Shown here one piece after another: positions 18,431 to 27,916 of a stretch of DNA of 64,000 nt. The DNA is from Agriterribacter humi (lineage in GTDB: Bacteria; Bacteroidota; Bacteroidia; Chitinophagales; Chitinophagaceae), in NCBI RefSeq assembly GCF_009192765.1, contig NZ_VOHQ01000009.1, forward strand, positions 124,001-188,000, written 5' to 3'. Position numbers and translations under genes: made by a program. Numbering within the stretch: the first letter of the stretch is position 1; each line of letters starts with the position of its first letter. The notes under the pieces were generated by a model. It saw nothing but the letters and a program-made list of their open reading frames with translations. It did not search any database and was not told the DNA's origin.

Positions 18431-18622
18431 TACAACACGCTTGGCAAAAATGCGGGCAGGACGGAATACGTTCGTCGACTTTTGGTTCTTCGTTTTAGCT
18501 TTTGTTCCGGCGGAATGCAGTCGGCAAAAATTATAACTTGTACTTTAAGTAAATAATCAACTTCGGTAGCCCGGCAGGACGGATCGCTATTACCCGCACT
18601 TCGCCAACCTGTACCGTTATGT
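18431..18622. repeat. Long imperfect inverted repeat, attC-like layout
   Basis: The arms TTGGC (18441-18445) and TGCGGG (18451-18456) pair with CCCGCA (18593-18598) and GCCAA (18603-18607). The outer ends read CATACAAC... and ...CCGTTATG, reminiscent of the AAC/GTT ends of integron attC sites. An 11-bp direct repeat GGCAGGACGGA lies at 18455-18465 and 18573-18583. No integron integrase is in the window. Confidence 0.5.
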
Positions 18623-18687
18623 GTCACCCTATTGAACATCCTACACATATACAAACACCCATGACTTTGCCGACACGACCCCACGCT

Positions 18688-18765
18688 ATTTTTAGCACAT
18701 TGCAAGGCGCACAAACCTTGACACAAAGCAAATCCCGATTACAATCGGGACAAAGAGCTAAAAAT
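18688..18765. repeat. Left copy of island-flanking stem-loop repeat
   Basis: A 9-bp outer stem ATTTTTAGC / GCTAAAAAT encloses TTGCAAGGCGCACAAA, GACACAAAGC and an inner hairpin ATCCCGAT/ATCGGGA followed by CAAAGAG. The interior closely matches the element at 30513-30586 at the other end of the island, while the outer stem differs in sequence. Confidence 0.75.
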
Positions 18766-19012
18766 GCCAACGCACAGCCCACCCACCCTGGCTGACGAAT
18801 ATCTATCATCATTTGTTCGACACACTTCAGCAATAAATCTTTATTCAGCACCCAAGCCCACCCACCACCCAGCGGACGGAATTCTTTTGAGCTGCATCTC
18901 AACCATCAACAAAATAACTACTGTAGACAGCCCAAAAGTTCAACACTATCCTTACTTTGACAAAGACCTATAATTCATCCATCCAATTGAGACACTTTTA
19001 TATTTTAACTTG

Positions 19013-19045
19013 TATATTTGACAAAAAAGTCCAAAATAATTTGTC
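19013..19045 (+). promoter_or_regulatory. Promoter and candidate operator of the XRE / restriction-modification operon
   Basis: TATATTTG (19013-19020) fits the -7 consensus. Overlapping it, GACAAA (19020-19025) and TTTGTC (19040-19045) form an inverted repeat with a 14-nt spacer across the predicted start point. This is where an autoregulating XRE/C protein would bind. The ATG follows at 19049. Confidence 0.5.
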
Positions 19046-19048
19046 TAA

Positions 19049-19348
19049 ATGAATAACGAAACATTTGGTGAATACATAAAAAAAGCAAGAGAGGCAATAA
19101 AACTGCCTCTCCGAAAGGTAGCTGCACATCTTGATATTGACACTTCAACATTGAGTAAGGTTGAACGAGGCGACAGACCGGCATCGCCAGACTACTTGCA
19201 ACCTCTTGCAGAAATTTTAAAACTGGACATAAAAGAAGTTCAAACAAAATTTATCGCAGACAAAATCAGTAAAGACTTTGGAGGAATGGAACATTTAACA
19301 GAAGGATTAAAAGCAGCGGAAAAACAAATTAAAAAATCAAAAAAGTAG
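19049..19348 (+). CDS. XRE-family helix-turn-helix regulator of the restriction-modification operon
   Basis: A 99-residue protein with a Cro/C1-type HTH at about residues 8-62 (REAIKLPLRKVAAHLDIDTS, SKVERGDRPASPDYL) and a Lys-rich C-terminal tail. It abuts the downstream helicase gene exactly: its TAG ends at 19348 and the next ATG starts at 19349. It is therefore almost certainly co-transcribed with the operon. Small XRE proteins in this position often act as controller proteins that delay or balance nuclease expression. An inverted repeat overlaps its promoter, consistent with autoregulation. Confidence 0.88.
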   Translation: MNNETFGEYIKKAREAIKLPLRKVAAHLDIDTSTLSKVERGDRPASPDYLQPLAEILKLDIKEVQTKFIADKISKDFGGMEHLTEGLKAAEKQIKKSKK

Positions 19349-22300
19349 ATGGCAACCAAATTCTTTACAAATAAAGACAACAATACATTAATAAGTAAGT
19401 TCGAAGGCATTTTCACAAATACCCAGGTTCATTATTTTGATGCGTTGGTAGGTTTTTTTAGAGCATCTGGCTATTTCAGAATAAGACCATTGTTAACCAA
19501 TACATCAAAAATCAGAATACTTGTTGGAATTGATGTTGACCATTTGATAAGTGAAGCAGCAAGAAAAGGACTTGAATTTAATTTCAATACTGAAGTTACA
19601 AGGGAAGAATTTTTGGCAGAACTAAAAAACGATATACAGAGTGCATCATACCTTAGGAAGGTAGAAGAAGGGATTTTACAATTTGTAAATGACATTATTG
19701 AAAACAAAATTGAAATTAAAGCACATCCCAGCCAAAAGCTCCATTCTAAAATTTATATTTTCAGGCCTGAAAATTTCAACGAACATCATTCAGGCTCAGT
19801 AATTACAGGTTCAAGTAATCTTTCTGAATCAGGACTTGAAAGAAACTTCGAATTCAATGTTGAACTACGGGACTTTGATGATGTTGCCTATGCTTTAAAA
19901 ACATTTAATGAATTATGGCTGGAAGCAATTGACATATTACCATCTTCAATTGCAGCCTTAAAAACAGAAACTTATTTGAATGAAGATTTTACACCGTTTG
20001 AAGTTTATATCAAATTCCTGATTGAATATTTTGGAAAAAGCATTGAGTACGACCCTGAATCTGTTTCTGATTTACCAAAGGGCTACAAAAAATTACATTA
20101 TCAAATTGATGCAGTTAATGATGGCTACAATAAATTAATGCAACACAATGGGTTTGTTTTAGCAGATGTTGTGGGATTAGGCAAAACAATTATTGCAACT
20201 ATCGTTGCAAAGAAGTTCTACTTCTCCAACGGTTACCGGACAAAAATATTGATTATTCATCCGCCAGCATTAAAGAACAACTGGGAGAGAACAATCAGAG
20301 ATTTTGAAGTTCCAAACGTAACTTTTATAACCAACGGAAGTTTACATAAAATTACTCACCCTGAATACTATGATTTGATTATTGTTGATGAAGCCCATAA
20401 GTTCAGAAGTGATGAATCTGATATGTTCAACTTGCTGCAAAAGATTTGTAAAACACCAAGAAAAAACCCGGCGCCTGATGGCAGCAAAGAGAAACGGGTA
20501 ATCTTAGTTACTGCAACACCTTTAAATAATCAGCCAGCAGATATAAGAAATCAATTATACCTTTTTCAAGATTCAAAAACATCAAGTTTAGAAATTGGAA
20601 ATATTCAACATTTTTTTAGAAGGCTAATCGATGATTATGATAAACTTAAAAAGCAAAAAGATAAATCAATAATAGCCAAAGAGGTTAAACGTATATATGA
20701 TATTATCCGTGTAAAAGTTTTAGAACCTATTATTGTTCGCAGAACAAGAACCGACATAAGAAATACTGAAGAATATTGGAACGATATAAAAGCTCAGGGT
20801 TATACGTTTCCAGATATTGAACCACCCAAACAAATTCTTTACCAAATGAATGAAGAGTTAAGTGATTTATATGATGAAACCCTGAACAAGTTAAAAGATA
20901 CTAAAAATGGCCTTCGATATTTCCGCTATCAAGCCATTAAATATTTACCTGTAGAAATAAAGGAGAAATTTTTTAATAAAAATGCCGACATCATTTCTGA
21001 TTCCTTGGCTAAAATAATGAAAACCCTTTTGGTAAAGCGTATTGACAGCAGCTTTGAAGCTTTTAAAATAAGTTTGAAGCGATATTATGACGCTAATACG
21101 GCAATGGTGAAGATGATTGAAAATGGCAGAATTTACATTGCCCCTAAATTAGGAGTAAGCGAATATATTCTTAACGATGATGAACAAGCATTACAAGACA
21201 TCTTAGCTGAATCTGATGACCCGGATTTGATTCAGGCATTTTCTGTTGAAGAATTTGATAGCATATTTATTGAAGGTATCCATCACGACCAAAAAGTATT
21301 GGAAAAGCTGTTTACTAAATGGAAAGAAATAAAACAAGACCCGAAATATGATGAATTGGTTTACCGGATAAAAAAGGAATTGATGGATAAGTCTATTAAC
21401 GACAACGGAAAACTAATTGTATTCAGTGAATCTAAAGAAACAACAGATTATTTAGCTAAACGGTTGAAGAAGGACAACTTCACAAGACTTATTTCAGTTG
21501 ACAGTTCCAACCAAAAAGATTTAACCGATATCATAGAGGCAAATTTTGATGCTAATATAAAACTCGAAGATCAATTAAATGATATTGACATTATCATTAC
21601 AACTGAAGTATTAGCTGAAGGTGTAAACTTACACCGTTCAAATATTATTTTGAATTATGATATTCCATGGAATGCAACACGACTGATGCAGCGTATTGGC
21701 CGTGTAAACCGTATCGGAACGCCATCTAAGAGAATTTATATTTATAACTTTTTCCCTACTTCTAAAACAGACAGTGAAATTGAATTGAATAAAAAGGCTT
21801 ACATAAAATTGCAAGCATTTCATTCTGCATTAGGTGAAGACAGTCAAATTTATTCAGACGAAGAAGAATTTGGAACGTTCGGCCTTTTTGAAAAAGTGCC
21901 AGAGGAAGAAAGAGATGAAAGATTAGTCTTTTTGAATGAGTTAAGAAAATTCAGGGATGAGCAGCCTGAATCATATAAACGTATCAGAGATAAAATACCA
22001 AGAAGAGCAAGAACAGGCAGAAGTGACAAAAGCAGAAAAGACACTTCTTTGGTTTACATCAAAAATCAAAAAAGAGACAGCTTCTACTATATTGACAATG
22101 GTTTGAAGTTTGAAGAACTAACCTTTATTGAAGCTGCCAGGATATTTAAAGCACATATAACCGAAAAGCCGGTTAAACTTCATCATTCACACCACGACCA
22201 AATTGGCATTGCGTTACAAACGTTTCGTGAGGAAGAAAACTTGGCCGCGTTAGGTGACAAAGGCAAAGTAAAACTGGGGCCAAACGACCAACGAGCCTTA

Positions 22301-22642
22301 GATTTTATTCACCCACAAATAAATTTAGATTTTGTGAGCAATGATGAAAAAGAAATTTTAAATGCTGCTAAGTCTGCCATTATAAAAGGTAAGTTCCAAA
22401 AACTACCAAGAGAAATAAACAAACTGGCAAAGGAACGAAAAACACAAAGCGATGAAGCCAAGAAGAACCCGAATATTAAACCCATGAGTAATGTGGATGC
22501 GTTTCAGCGGCTAATTAAAATCTTAAAGGCCTACCCATTATTAGATGTATTGAGAGAAGATGAGCAAGAAGCAAAACCGAAAAAGATTGAAACCAAATAC
22601 AATGCACCACAAATAATCATTTCAGAATCATTTGCAGGATAA
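19349..22642 (+). CDS. PLD-like nuclease domain fused to SNF2-type helicase
   Basis: A 1097-residue protein. The N-terminal part (about residues 1-200) is a phospholipase-D-like domain with LHSKIYIF (His132, Lys134) and GSSNLSESGL (154-163), the usual single-motif nuclease form. The helicase core follows with motif I GLGKT (276-280), DEAH (347-350), LVTATPLNNQ, and the C-terminal RecA domain with a LMQRIGRVNRIG motif. Such proteins move on DNA and cut, and are found with methyltransferases in restriction-like defence systems such as DISARM and related loci. The gene starts directly after the XRE stop. Its TAA overlaps the methyltransferase ATG by one base (TAATG), so translation is probably coupled. 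Confidence 0.88.
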   Translation: MATKFFTNKDNNTLISKFEGIFTNTQVHYFDALVGFFRASGYFRIRPLLTNTSKIRILVGIDVDHLISEAARKGLEFNFNTEVTREEFLAELKNDIQSASYLRKVEEGILQFVNDIIENKIEIKAHPSQKLHSKIYIFRPENFNEHHSGSVITGSSNLSESGLERNFEFNVELRDFDDVAYALKTFNELWLEAIDILPSSIAALKTETYLNEDFTPFEVYIKFLIEYFGKSIEYDPESVSDLPKGYKKLHYQIDAVNDGYNKLMQHNGFVLADVVGLGKTIIATIVAKKFYFSNGYRTKILIIHPPALKNNWERTIRDFEVPNVTFITNGSLHKITHPEYYDLIIVDEAHKFRSDESDMFNLLQKICKTPRKNPAPDGSKEKRVILVTATPLNNQPADIRNQLYLFQDSKTSSLEIGNIQHFFRRLIDDYDKLKKQKDKSIIAKEVKRIYDIIRVKVLEPIIVRRTRTDIRNTEEYWNDIKAQGYTFPDIEPPKQILYQMNEELSDLYDETLNKLKDTKNGLRYFRYQAIKYLPVEIKEKFFNKNADIISDSLAKIMKTLLVKRIDSSFEAFKISLKRYYDANTAMVKMIENGRIYIAPKLGVSEYILNDDEQALQDILAESDDPDLIQAFSVEEFDSIFIEGIHHDQKVLEKLFTKWKEIKQDPKYDELVYRIKKELMDKSINDNGKLIVFSESKETTDYLAKRLKKDNFTRLISVDSSNQKDLTDIIEANFDANIKLEDQLNDIDIIITTEVLAEGVNLHRSNIILNYDIPWNATRLMQRIGRVNRIGTPSKRIYIYNFFPTSKTDSEIELNKKAYIKLQAFHSALGEDSQIYSDEEEFGTFGLFEKVPEEERDERLVFLNELRKFRDEQPESYKRIRDKIPRRARTGRSDKSRKDTSLVYIKNQKRDSFYYIDNGLKFEELTFIEAARIFKAHITEKPVKLHHSHHDQIGIALQTFREEENLAALGDKGKVKLGPNDQRALDFIHPQINLDFVSNDEKEILNAAKSAIIKGKFQKLPREINKLAKERKTQSDEAKKNPNIKPMSNVDAFQRLIKILKAYPLLDVLREDEQEAKPKKIETKYNAPQIIISESFAG

Positions 22643-25600
22643 TGACAAAAGAAGAATTACACGATAAGCTAAGAGCAACTTACAAAAGGGATAACTGGAA
22701 ACAGATTGTGAATGACATTTTCCCTAACCGTGAGTTTTTTGCTACCGAAGAATCTGTTGAAGTAACAACACAATCACAACGGGATTTAACGCAAAATATC
22801 ATTCGGTTTGGTAACATTAAATTAGATGACGGCAATGCTTTGGCTTTATATGAAGTGGAACTAAAACCAAATGCTTCTAACGTTTCCCGAAATAGAGTTG
22901 GCTTACGTAATTTAATTACATCAGAAGTTATTCCCGGCATCGTTGACGGGGCATTAATTGTATATCACCAAAAAGAGCATGACGATTGGCGTTTTTCTTT
23001 TTATTCAAAATCTAAGTACTGGGATGATGAAGGCAATGAGATAAAAAAAGAAACACATCCCAAACGATATACTTATGTTTTAGGTGAGGGCGAAACCTGT
23101 GTAACACCGAGAGAACGTTTTTGGCATTTGGTAGAGAAAAGAACCCGAACGATTAAAGATGTGTTAGAAGCCTTCTCAGTTGAAAAAGTATCGAAAGAGT
23201 TTTTTGTAAAATACAAAAAACACTATCAAGCCTTTGTAGATGAATTAATGAAAGAAGATAACTTTCATGCCAGGGCTATTTTTGGAGCTGATGCAAAGCT
23301 GGCCCGGGATTTTACAAAGAAAATGCTTGGCCGGATAATTTTCCTGCAATTCCTGCAAAAGAAAGGCTGGCTGGATGTTGCCATTGATAAACAGTACGGT
23401 CAGGGAAACAAAAGCTTCGTAGCAGAATTTTTCTCAAACAACAATAATGATACCTTTTACACCACTTGTTTAGTTCCGCTTTTCTTTGAAACACTCAACA
23501 ACCCGAAGAATGAAGTTTTTAAAGTAACCGGAACAAAGTTTCCTTACTTAAATGGAGGTTTGTTTGAAAGGGACGAAATTGAGAAAAAACCAAAAGCAGA
23601 TTTTATTGTTTTTAGTAAAATGCTTTTTGAAAATCTATTTGCCTTTTTAGGAGAATACAATTTTACCATTGATGAAAGTACACCTGACGATTTAGATATT
23701 GGTATAGACCCGGAAATGCTGGGACATATTTTTGAAAACCTGCTGGAAGACAATAGAGAGAAAGGTGCATTCTATACACCTAAGCTCATTGTGCAGTATA
23801 TGTGCCAGGAAGTGCTGATTCAGTATTTGGAATTACACCTGGGCAAAAATGCCGCTATTGAAAAATTCATCCGGTACAAAGACCGGGGCGATGAAAATGA
23901 TAAACATAATTTCATCCGAAAAAACGCTTCAAAAATAAGCCGGTTATTAGACGATGTGAAAATTTGCGACCCGGCCATTGGTTCGGGTGCATTCCCTATG
24001 GGTTTGCTGCAGGAAATATTTCATGCAAAGCTTGCATTGGATTGGACATTGTTAGATAAAAAAGGCGATGTAAAAAGAGCTATCATCCAAAACTCTATTT
24101 ATGGTGTAGATAAAGACAAAGGTGCTGTTGATATTGCCCGTTTGCGTTTTTGGTTATCGTTGATTGTAGATGAAGATGTAGAAGAAGGAGAAAAGCCGCA
24201 GCCATTGCCCAACTTTGACTACAAAATTATGCAAGGTGATTCTTTGCTGGAAAGCTTTAAAGGCTATTCATTAAATTACCATGAGGTACAACAAGAACAG
24301 GGGCAAAAGGATTTGTTTAATGTGGAACAACAAATCAATATTTTCAAAAAAACCCATACCGATTTAGCTGCATTAGAGAAAGATTTTTTTGACCCAAAGA
24401 ACAACCACCGTAAAGAAGAAATCAGGAATAAAATAGACGAGCTGGTAGCATTTAGTATAGAACAGTCTTTTAAAGATTTAGTAAACGAGAAGAAAAAAAA
24501 TGCTGCCGCACTTAATAAAAACATTGCTCCCAAGGGTTCTAAAGAAAGAGTGAAACAAGATAAGGTTTTAGCGAAATTAGAAACTGAAACTGAGCAAATG
24601 CAACAGGCTTTAAAAGACATAAAGCCATTGTTGAAAAAAGATGAAAAACCCTGGTTTTTGTGGCACTTGTTTTTTAAAGATGTATTTGATAAAGGCGGCT
24701 TTGATATTGTAATAGGCAACCCGCCTTACATACGACAAGAAAGCATTACCGATATTAAACCTTATTTAGAAAAAATTGACGGCAAGCCAAACTACGAAGT
24801 GTATAACAGCACCAGCGATATCTACACTTACTTTTTTGAATTGGGGCATAAAATATTGAAAGCAGATAAGGGTGTATTCTCCTATATCTGTTCTAAAAAA
24901 TATACCCGCGCCAAATACGGACAAAATCTAAGAAAATATTTATTAAGCAAAACCCAACTGAGCGGTTATGTTGATTTTAATGAGGTGCAAGTATTTGGAG
25001 CTACTGTAGATACTTCAATTATATTTTTTCAGAAAAAAACTAATGTTATTTCTGACTATACTTTCTTGTTCTGCCAAGTCGGTAACGATATTCAAAAGAA
25101 TGAGCCTCTAATCGAGTATCTCAATAGAAATGGCAGCCGATATGATAGAAAATATTTGAATGATGACAATTGGACATTTGCTGATAAGCCCAGCAATACG
25201 CTTATCGAGGACATACGAAGCAAAGGACGAAAGCTCAAGGATTGGGATGTAATAATAAATTTTGGAATTAAAACTGGGCTTAACAAGGCCTTTTATATCA
25301 ATGGTGAAACAAAAGAAGACTTAATCAGAAAGGATTCTGCAAGTAAAGAAATTATTTATCCAATACTCAGAGGAAGAGATATTGGCAAGTATGAATACAA
25401 ACACAATGACGTTTGGGTAATTTTTACAAAAAGAGGAATTTTAATTGATAAGTATCCCGCTGTAAAAGAGTTTTTATTTGATTTTTACGAAGACCTAAAA
25501 CCAAAAGAAACAAAGCAAGATAGGAATGGAAGAAAACCAGGTCCTTACAAATGGTACGAAATTCAAGATAATGTGGCCTATTATAAAGATTTCTTGAAGC

Positions 25601-26208
25601 CAAAAATCGCATGGATTGAGTTATCTGATAAACCGCAATTAGCCTTCGATGAAAGTGGCTTTTTTGTTGATGCGACATGTTTTGTAATGACCGGGGACCA
25701 CATAAAATATCTTTTATCGATTCTCAATTCAAAACTTTCAGATTGGTATTTTAATTTTAATACTACGAGTTCTGGTGTGGGCACAAATAGATGGAAAAAA
25801 GCTTACATCGAAAATATTCCAATCCCCGAAATCCCGAAATCTGAAATGCGACCATTTGAAATATTGGTAGATTATGTCACCTTCATTAAAAAATACGAAG
25901 ACCGAATAAGTCCATACACCCCAAACGACCACATGGCAGCCAACTTTGAAGAACTGATTGATGCCTGTGTGTACGAGTTGTATTTTAAAGAACATATGCA
26001 GGAAAAGGAAATTACAGTTATAAAAGAAGTAAGCGAACTCTTACAACCTATTGACCACTTAGATGAAAAAATACAGGCAACAAAAATTATCAGCATCATC
26101 AATAAAGTGTATGATGAATACAAAAGCACCGATAATATTATCCGCAGGCGTATTTTAGATTTCCCTGTAAAAAGTGCCGACATCATCAATGTAATCCAAA
26201 ATGGCTAA
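22642..26208 (+). CDS. Type IIG-like restriction endonuclease/adenine-N6 methyltransferase
   Basis: An 1188-residue protein with a possible PD-(D/E)xK nuclease domain at the N-terminus (Asp62 in KLDDGN and Glu73-Leu-Lys75 in YEVELK). An N6-adenine methyltransferase core follows, with motif I DPAIGSGAFP (about residues 443-452) and catalytic motif IV NPPY (about residues 693-696). The C-terminal third should include the target-recognition domain. This Eco57I/PglX-like layout makes it able to modify, and perhaps cut, DNA by itself. The PLD-helicase just upstream suggests that cleavage may need translocation. Its stop overlaps the next ATG (26201) by 8 nt. It could also be the methylase of a BREX- or DISARM-like system, but pglZ, brxC, brxL and drmA/B are absent here. 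Confidence 0.85.
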   Translation: MTKEELHDKLRATYKRDNWKQIVNDIFPNREFFATEESVEVTTQSQRDLTQNIIRFGNIKLDDGNALALYEVELKPNASNVSRNRVGLRNLITSEVIPGIVDGALIVYHQKEHDDWRFSFYSKSKYWDDEGNEIKKETHPKRYTYVLGEGETCVTPRERFWHLVEKRTRTIKDVLEAFSVEKVSKEFFVKYKKHYQAFVDELMKEDNFHARAIFGADAKLARDFTKKMLGRIIFLQFLQKKGWLDVAIDKQYGQGNKSFVAEFFSNNNNDTFYTTCLVPLFFETLNNPKNEVFKVTGTKFPYLNGGLFERDEIEKKPKADFIVFSKMLFENLFAFLGEYNFTIDESTPDDLDIGIDPEMLGHIFENLLEDNREKGAFYTPKLIVQYMCQEVLIQYLELHLGKNAAIEKFIRYKDRGDENDKHNFIRKNASKISRLLDDVKICDPAIGSGAFPMGLLQEIFHAKLALDWTLLDKKGDVKRAIIQNSIYGVDKDKGAVDIARLRFWLSLIVDEDVEEGEKPQPLPNFDYKIMQGDSLLESFKGYSLNYHEVQQEQGQKDLFNVEQQINIFKKTHTDLAALEKDFFDPKNNHRKEEIRNKIDELVAFSIEQSFKDLVNEKKKNAAALNKNIAPKGSKERVKQDKVLAKLETETEQMQQALKDIKPLLKKDEKPWFLWHLFFKDVFDKGGFDIVIGNPPYIRQESITDIKPYLEKIDGKPNYEVYNSTSDIYTYFFELGHKILKADKGVFSYICSKKYTRAKYGQNLRKYLLSKTQLSGYVDFNEVQVFGATVDTSIIFFQKKTNVISDYTFLFCQVGNDIQKNEPLIEYLNRNGSRYDRKYLNDDNWTFADKPSNTLIEDIRSKGRKLKDWDVIINFGIKTGLNKAFYINGETKEDLIRKDSASKEIIYPILRGRDIGKYEYKHNDVWVIFTKRGILIDKYPAVKEFLFDFYEDLKPKETKQDRNGRKPGPYKWYEIQDNVAYYKDFLKPKIAWIELSDKPQLAFDESGFFVDATCFVMTGDHIKYLLSILNSKLSDWYFNFNTTSSGVGTNRWKKAYIENIPIPEIPKSEMRPFEILVDYVTFIKKYEDRISPYTPNDHMAANFEELIDACVYELYFKEHMQEKEITVIKEVSELLQPIDHLDEKIQATKIISIINKVYDEYKSTDNIIRRRILDFPVKSADIINVIQNG

Positions 26209-27877
26209 AAAATATTTACATAGCATAGAGTTGCAAAACTTTAAAGCGTTTCCTGAATATGAAATCATCAATATTGAAGGGAAACATGCCATTATCTGGG
26301 GTGTAAACGGAAGCGGTAAGTCTTCTGTATTTTGGAGTTTATATACTTTTCTTCAATGTGCAGGTAAAGCAGCCGATGATTACAAAAAATATTTCGATGG
26401 TGGCGACCAGGATTTAAAAAACATTTTTGGCGGTACTACCGCCCCATTTGTAAAACTTGCTTTTGCAGAAAAAGATGCAAAAGGTAATGTGCTTCCGGCA
26501 ACAAAAGAAACATTTGTATTAGACCTTGCAACTGATACAGATACAAGAAAGGAATTAATCCGTTCTTACTATCTGAGCAGCGAATTTATTTCTCACAGAC
26601 TGTTGCTTAACTTTTCAAATTTCCGAAACAGTCAGGCTCTGAATCTTTGGCCATATTTTGAAAGAGATATTCTTCCTTTTTTTAGCAGTAAAGGAAAAAA
26701 TTTGTATGACTTACTGAAAGAGTTCAGGGAAAAAATTAATACTGAGACTACCAAGGCGCTCAACACAATGAGAGATGATTTTAACAATGGGTTACAGGAT
26801 TTGATTCTGCCGTTGGTAAAAGTTAATACCGGCAAAGCTCATAATGTGCTGACAGAATATTACAATGATAATCTTTCGGAAAAGAAGGAATTTTCCCAAC
26901 TTGACATATTTAATCCCACCCTTTTAGATTATACTGGCAGCAAGGGCAAAAGAGCCGTTATTAATCCTGAAATTACCCTGAAGGCAAAATTTGGGAGGAC
27001 AGCAGCAACACTAACTGACATTAACAAACCTCATATTTTTTATAATGAGGCAAGAATTAACGGGATAGCCTTAGCTATTCGTTTTGTGCTGATGGAAAAC
27101 CGAACCAATAAAGCCCAAAACAATTTGCTGTGTTTAGATGATTTGCTGATAAGCCTTGACATGCACAACAGAAGAAAGGTAATAGAATTGTTGCTTTCAA
27201 AATACACTGCGGATTATCAGTTGCTATTATTTACCCATGAGAAAGGATTTTTTAATGAATTTCAGCGTTCAGTAAAAAATAATGAGAAGGATTGGAAGGC
27301 AATCATTTTCAGAGAAACACCCATTGATAAAAATCCAAAGGTTGAAGAAAAAGGAATCCAGACCTATTATGATAAAGCCAAAGAATTCTTTGACAACAAC
27401 GAATATGAAGCTTGTGCATTGTTTTTAAGAAAAGAAGCAGAAAGACTTTTAGCAAAAGTGTTTGATCCAGCATTGGATTTTGTGTGGCGTTCAGATTTGT
27501 TATTGACCTTAGGAGACTATGTTGGCAGAGCGAGAGGAGAAGACAAACAAGATATTTCAGAACTTAAAAAAGCAGTTCTAAATCCGAATATTACAGATGC
27601 AGCGTTGAACAAAATATTTGACGATGCTATTGCTGGATTAGGAACAACAATTCCAGAAAAGAAACTGAAAAGTCACATTAAATCTTTGAAGCAAAGCATA
27701 AAAACTATGAGGACGAATGCCACAACTAAGGATAAACTGAAAGTTGTGTTAGACAAAGTTGATGCTGCAACCGGAAGAACGCTTAATCCAGCGGCACATT
27801 TTAACGAAGAACCATTTTTCAAAGATGAAATGGAAGAAGCATTAAAAACTATTGATGAATTGAGAAAAGCAGTGTAA
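26201..27877 (+). CDS. RecF/SMC-like AAA ATPase of the defence operon
   Basis: A 558-residue ATPase with an N-terminal P-loop GVNGSGKSS (residues 34-42) after LQNFKAFPEYEI, the usual start of RecF/SMC/OLD-type ATPases. Walker B is in LLCLDDLLISLD near residue 305. It lacks a long coiled coil. The C-terminal 170 residues are helical and of unknown role. The start overlaps the methyltransferase gene by 8 nt, a sign of coupled translation. Similar ATPases act as DNA-end or translocation sensors in several restriction-like systems, but the exact role cannot be read from sequence. Confidence 0.8.
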   Translation: MAKKYLHSIELQNFKAFPEYEIINIEGKHAIIWGVNGSGKSSVFWSLYTFLQCAGKAADDYKKYFDGGDQDLKNIFGGTTAPFVKLAFAEKDAKGNVLPATKETFVLDLATDTDTRKELIRSYYLSSEFISHRLLLNFSNFRNSQALNLWPYFERDILPFFSSKGKNLYDLLKEFREKINTETTKALNTMRDDFNNGLQDLILPLVKVNTGKAHNVLTEYYNDNLSEKKEFSQLDIFNPTLLDYTGSKGKRAVINPEITLKAKFGRTAATLTDINKPHIFYNEARINGIALAIRFVLMENRTNKAQNNLLCLDDLLISLDMHNRRKVIELLLSKYTADYQLLLFTHEKGFFNEFQRSVKNNEKDWKAIIFRETPIDKNPKVEEKGIQTYYDKAKEFFDNNEYEACALFLRKEAERLLAKVFDPALDFVWRSDLLLTLGDYVGRARGEDKQDISELKKAVLNPNITDAALNKIFDDAIAGLGTTIPEKKLKSHIKSLKQSIKTMRTNATTKDKLKVVLDKVDAATGRTLNPAAHFNEEPFFKDEMEEALKTIDELRKAV

Positions 27878-27916
27878 TAATGAAGTGCTATTATAATTGC
27901 ATAAAATTCTAAACCA

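Larger units (their letters stand above)
18260..19012. other. Noncoding accessory spacer with two large inverted-repeat structures
   Basis: About 750 bp without a convincing gene. It contains the two structured elements at 18431-18622 and 18688-18765, described separately. Short frames on the minus strand run through these stems and show no protein-family pattern. Confidence 0.55.

Noticed and set aside
18328-18902. Minus-strand ORFs of about 90-130 codons
   Set aside because: They span the stem-loop elements, are Cys-rich and show no conserved pattern.
19049-27877. Assignment as DISARM or BREX
   Set aside because: drmA, drmB, pglZ, brxC and brxL are not present; only single components resemble parts of these systems.
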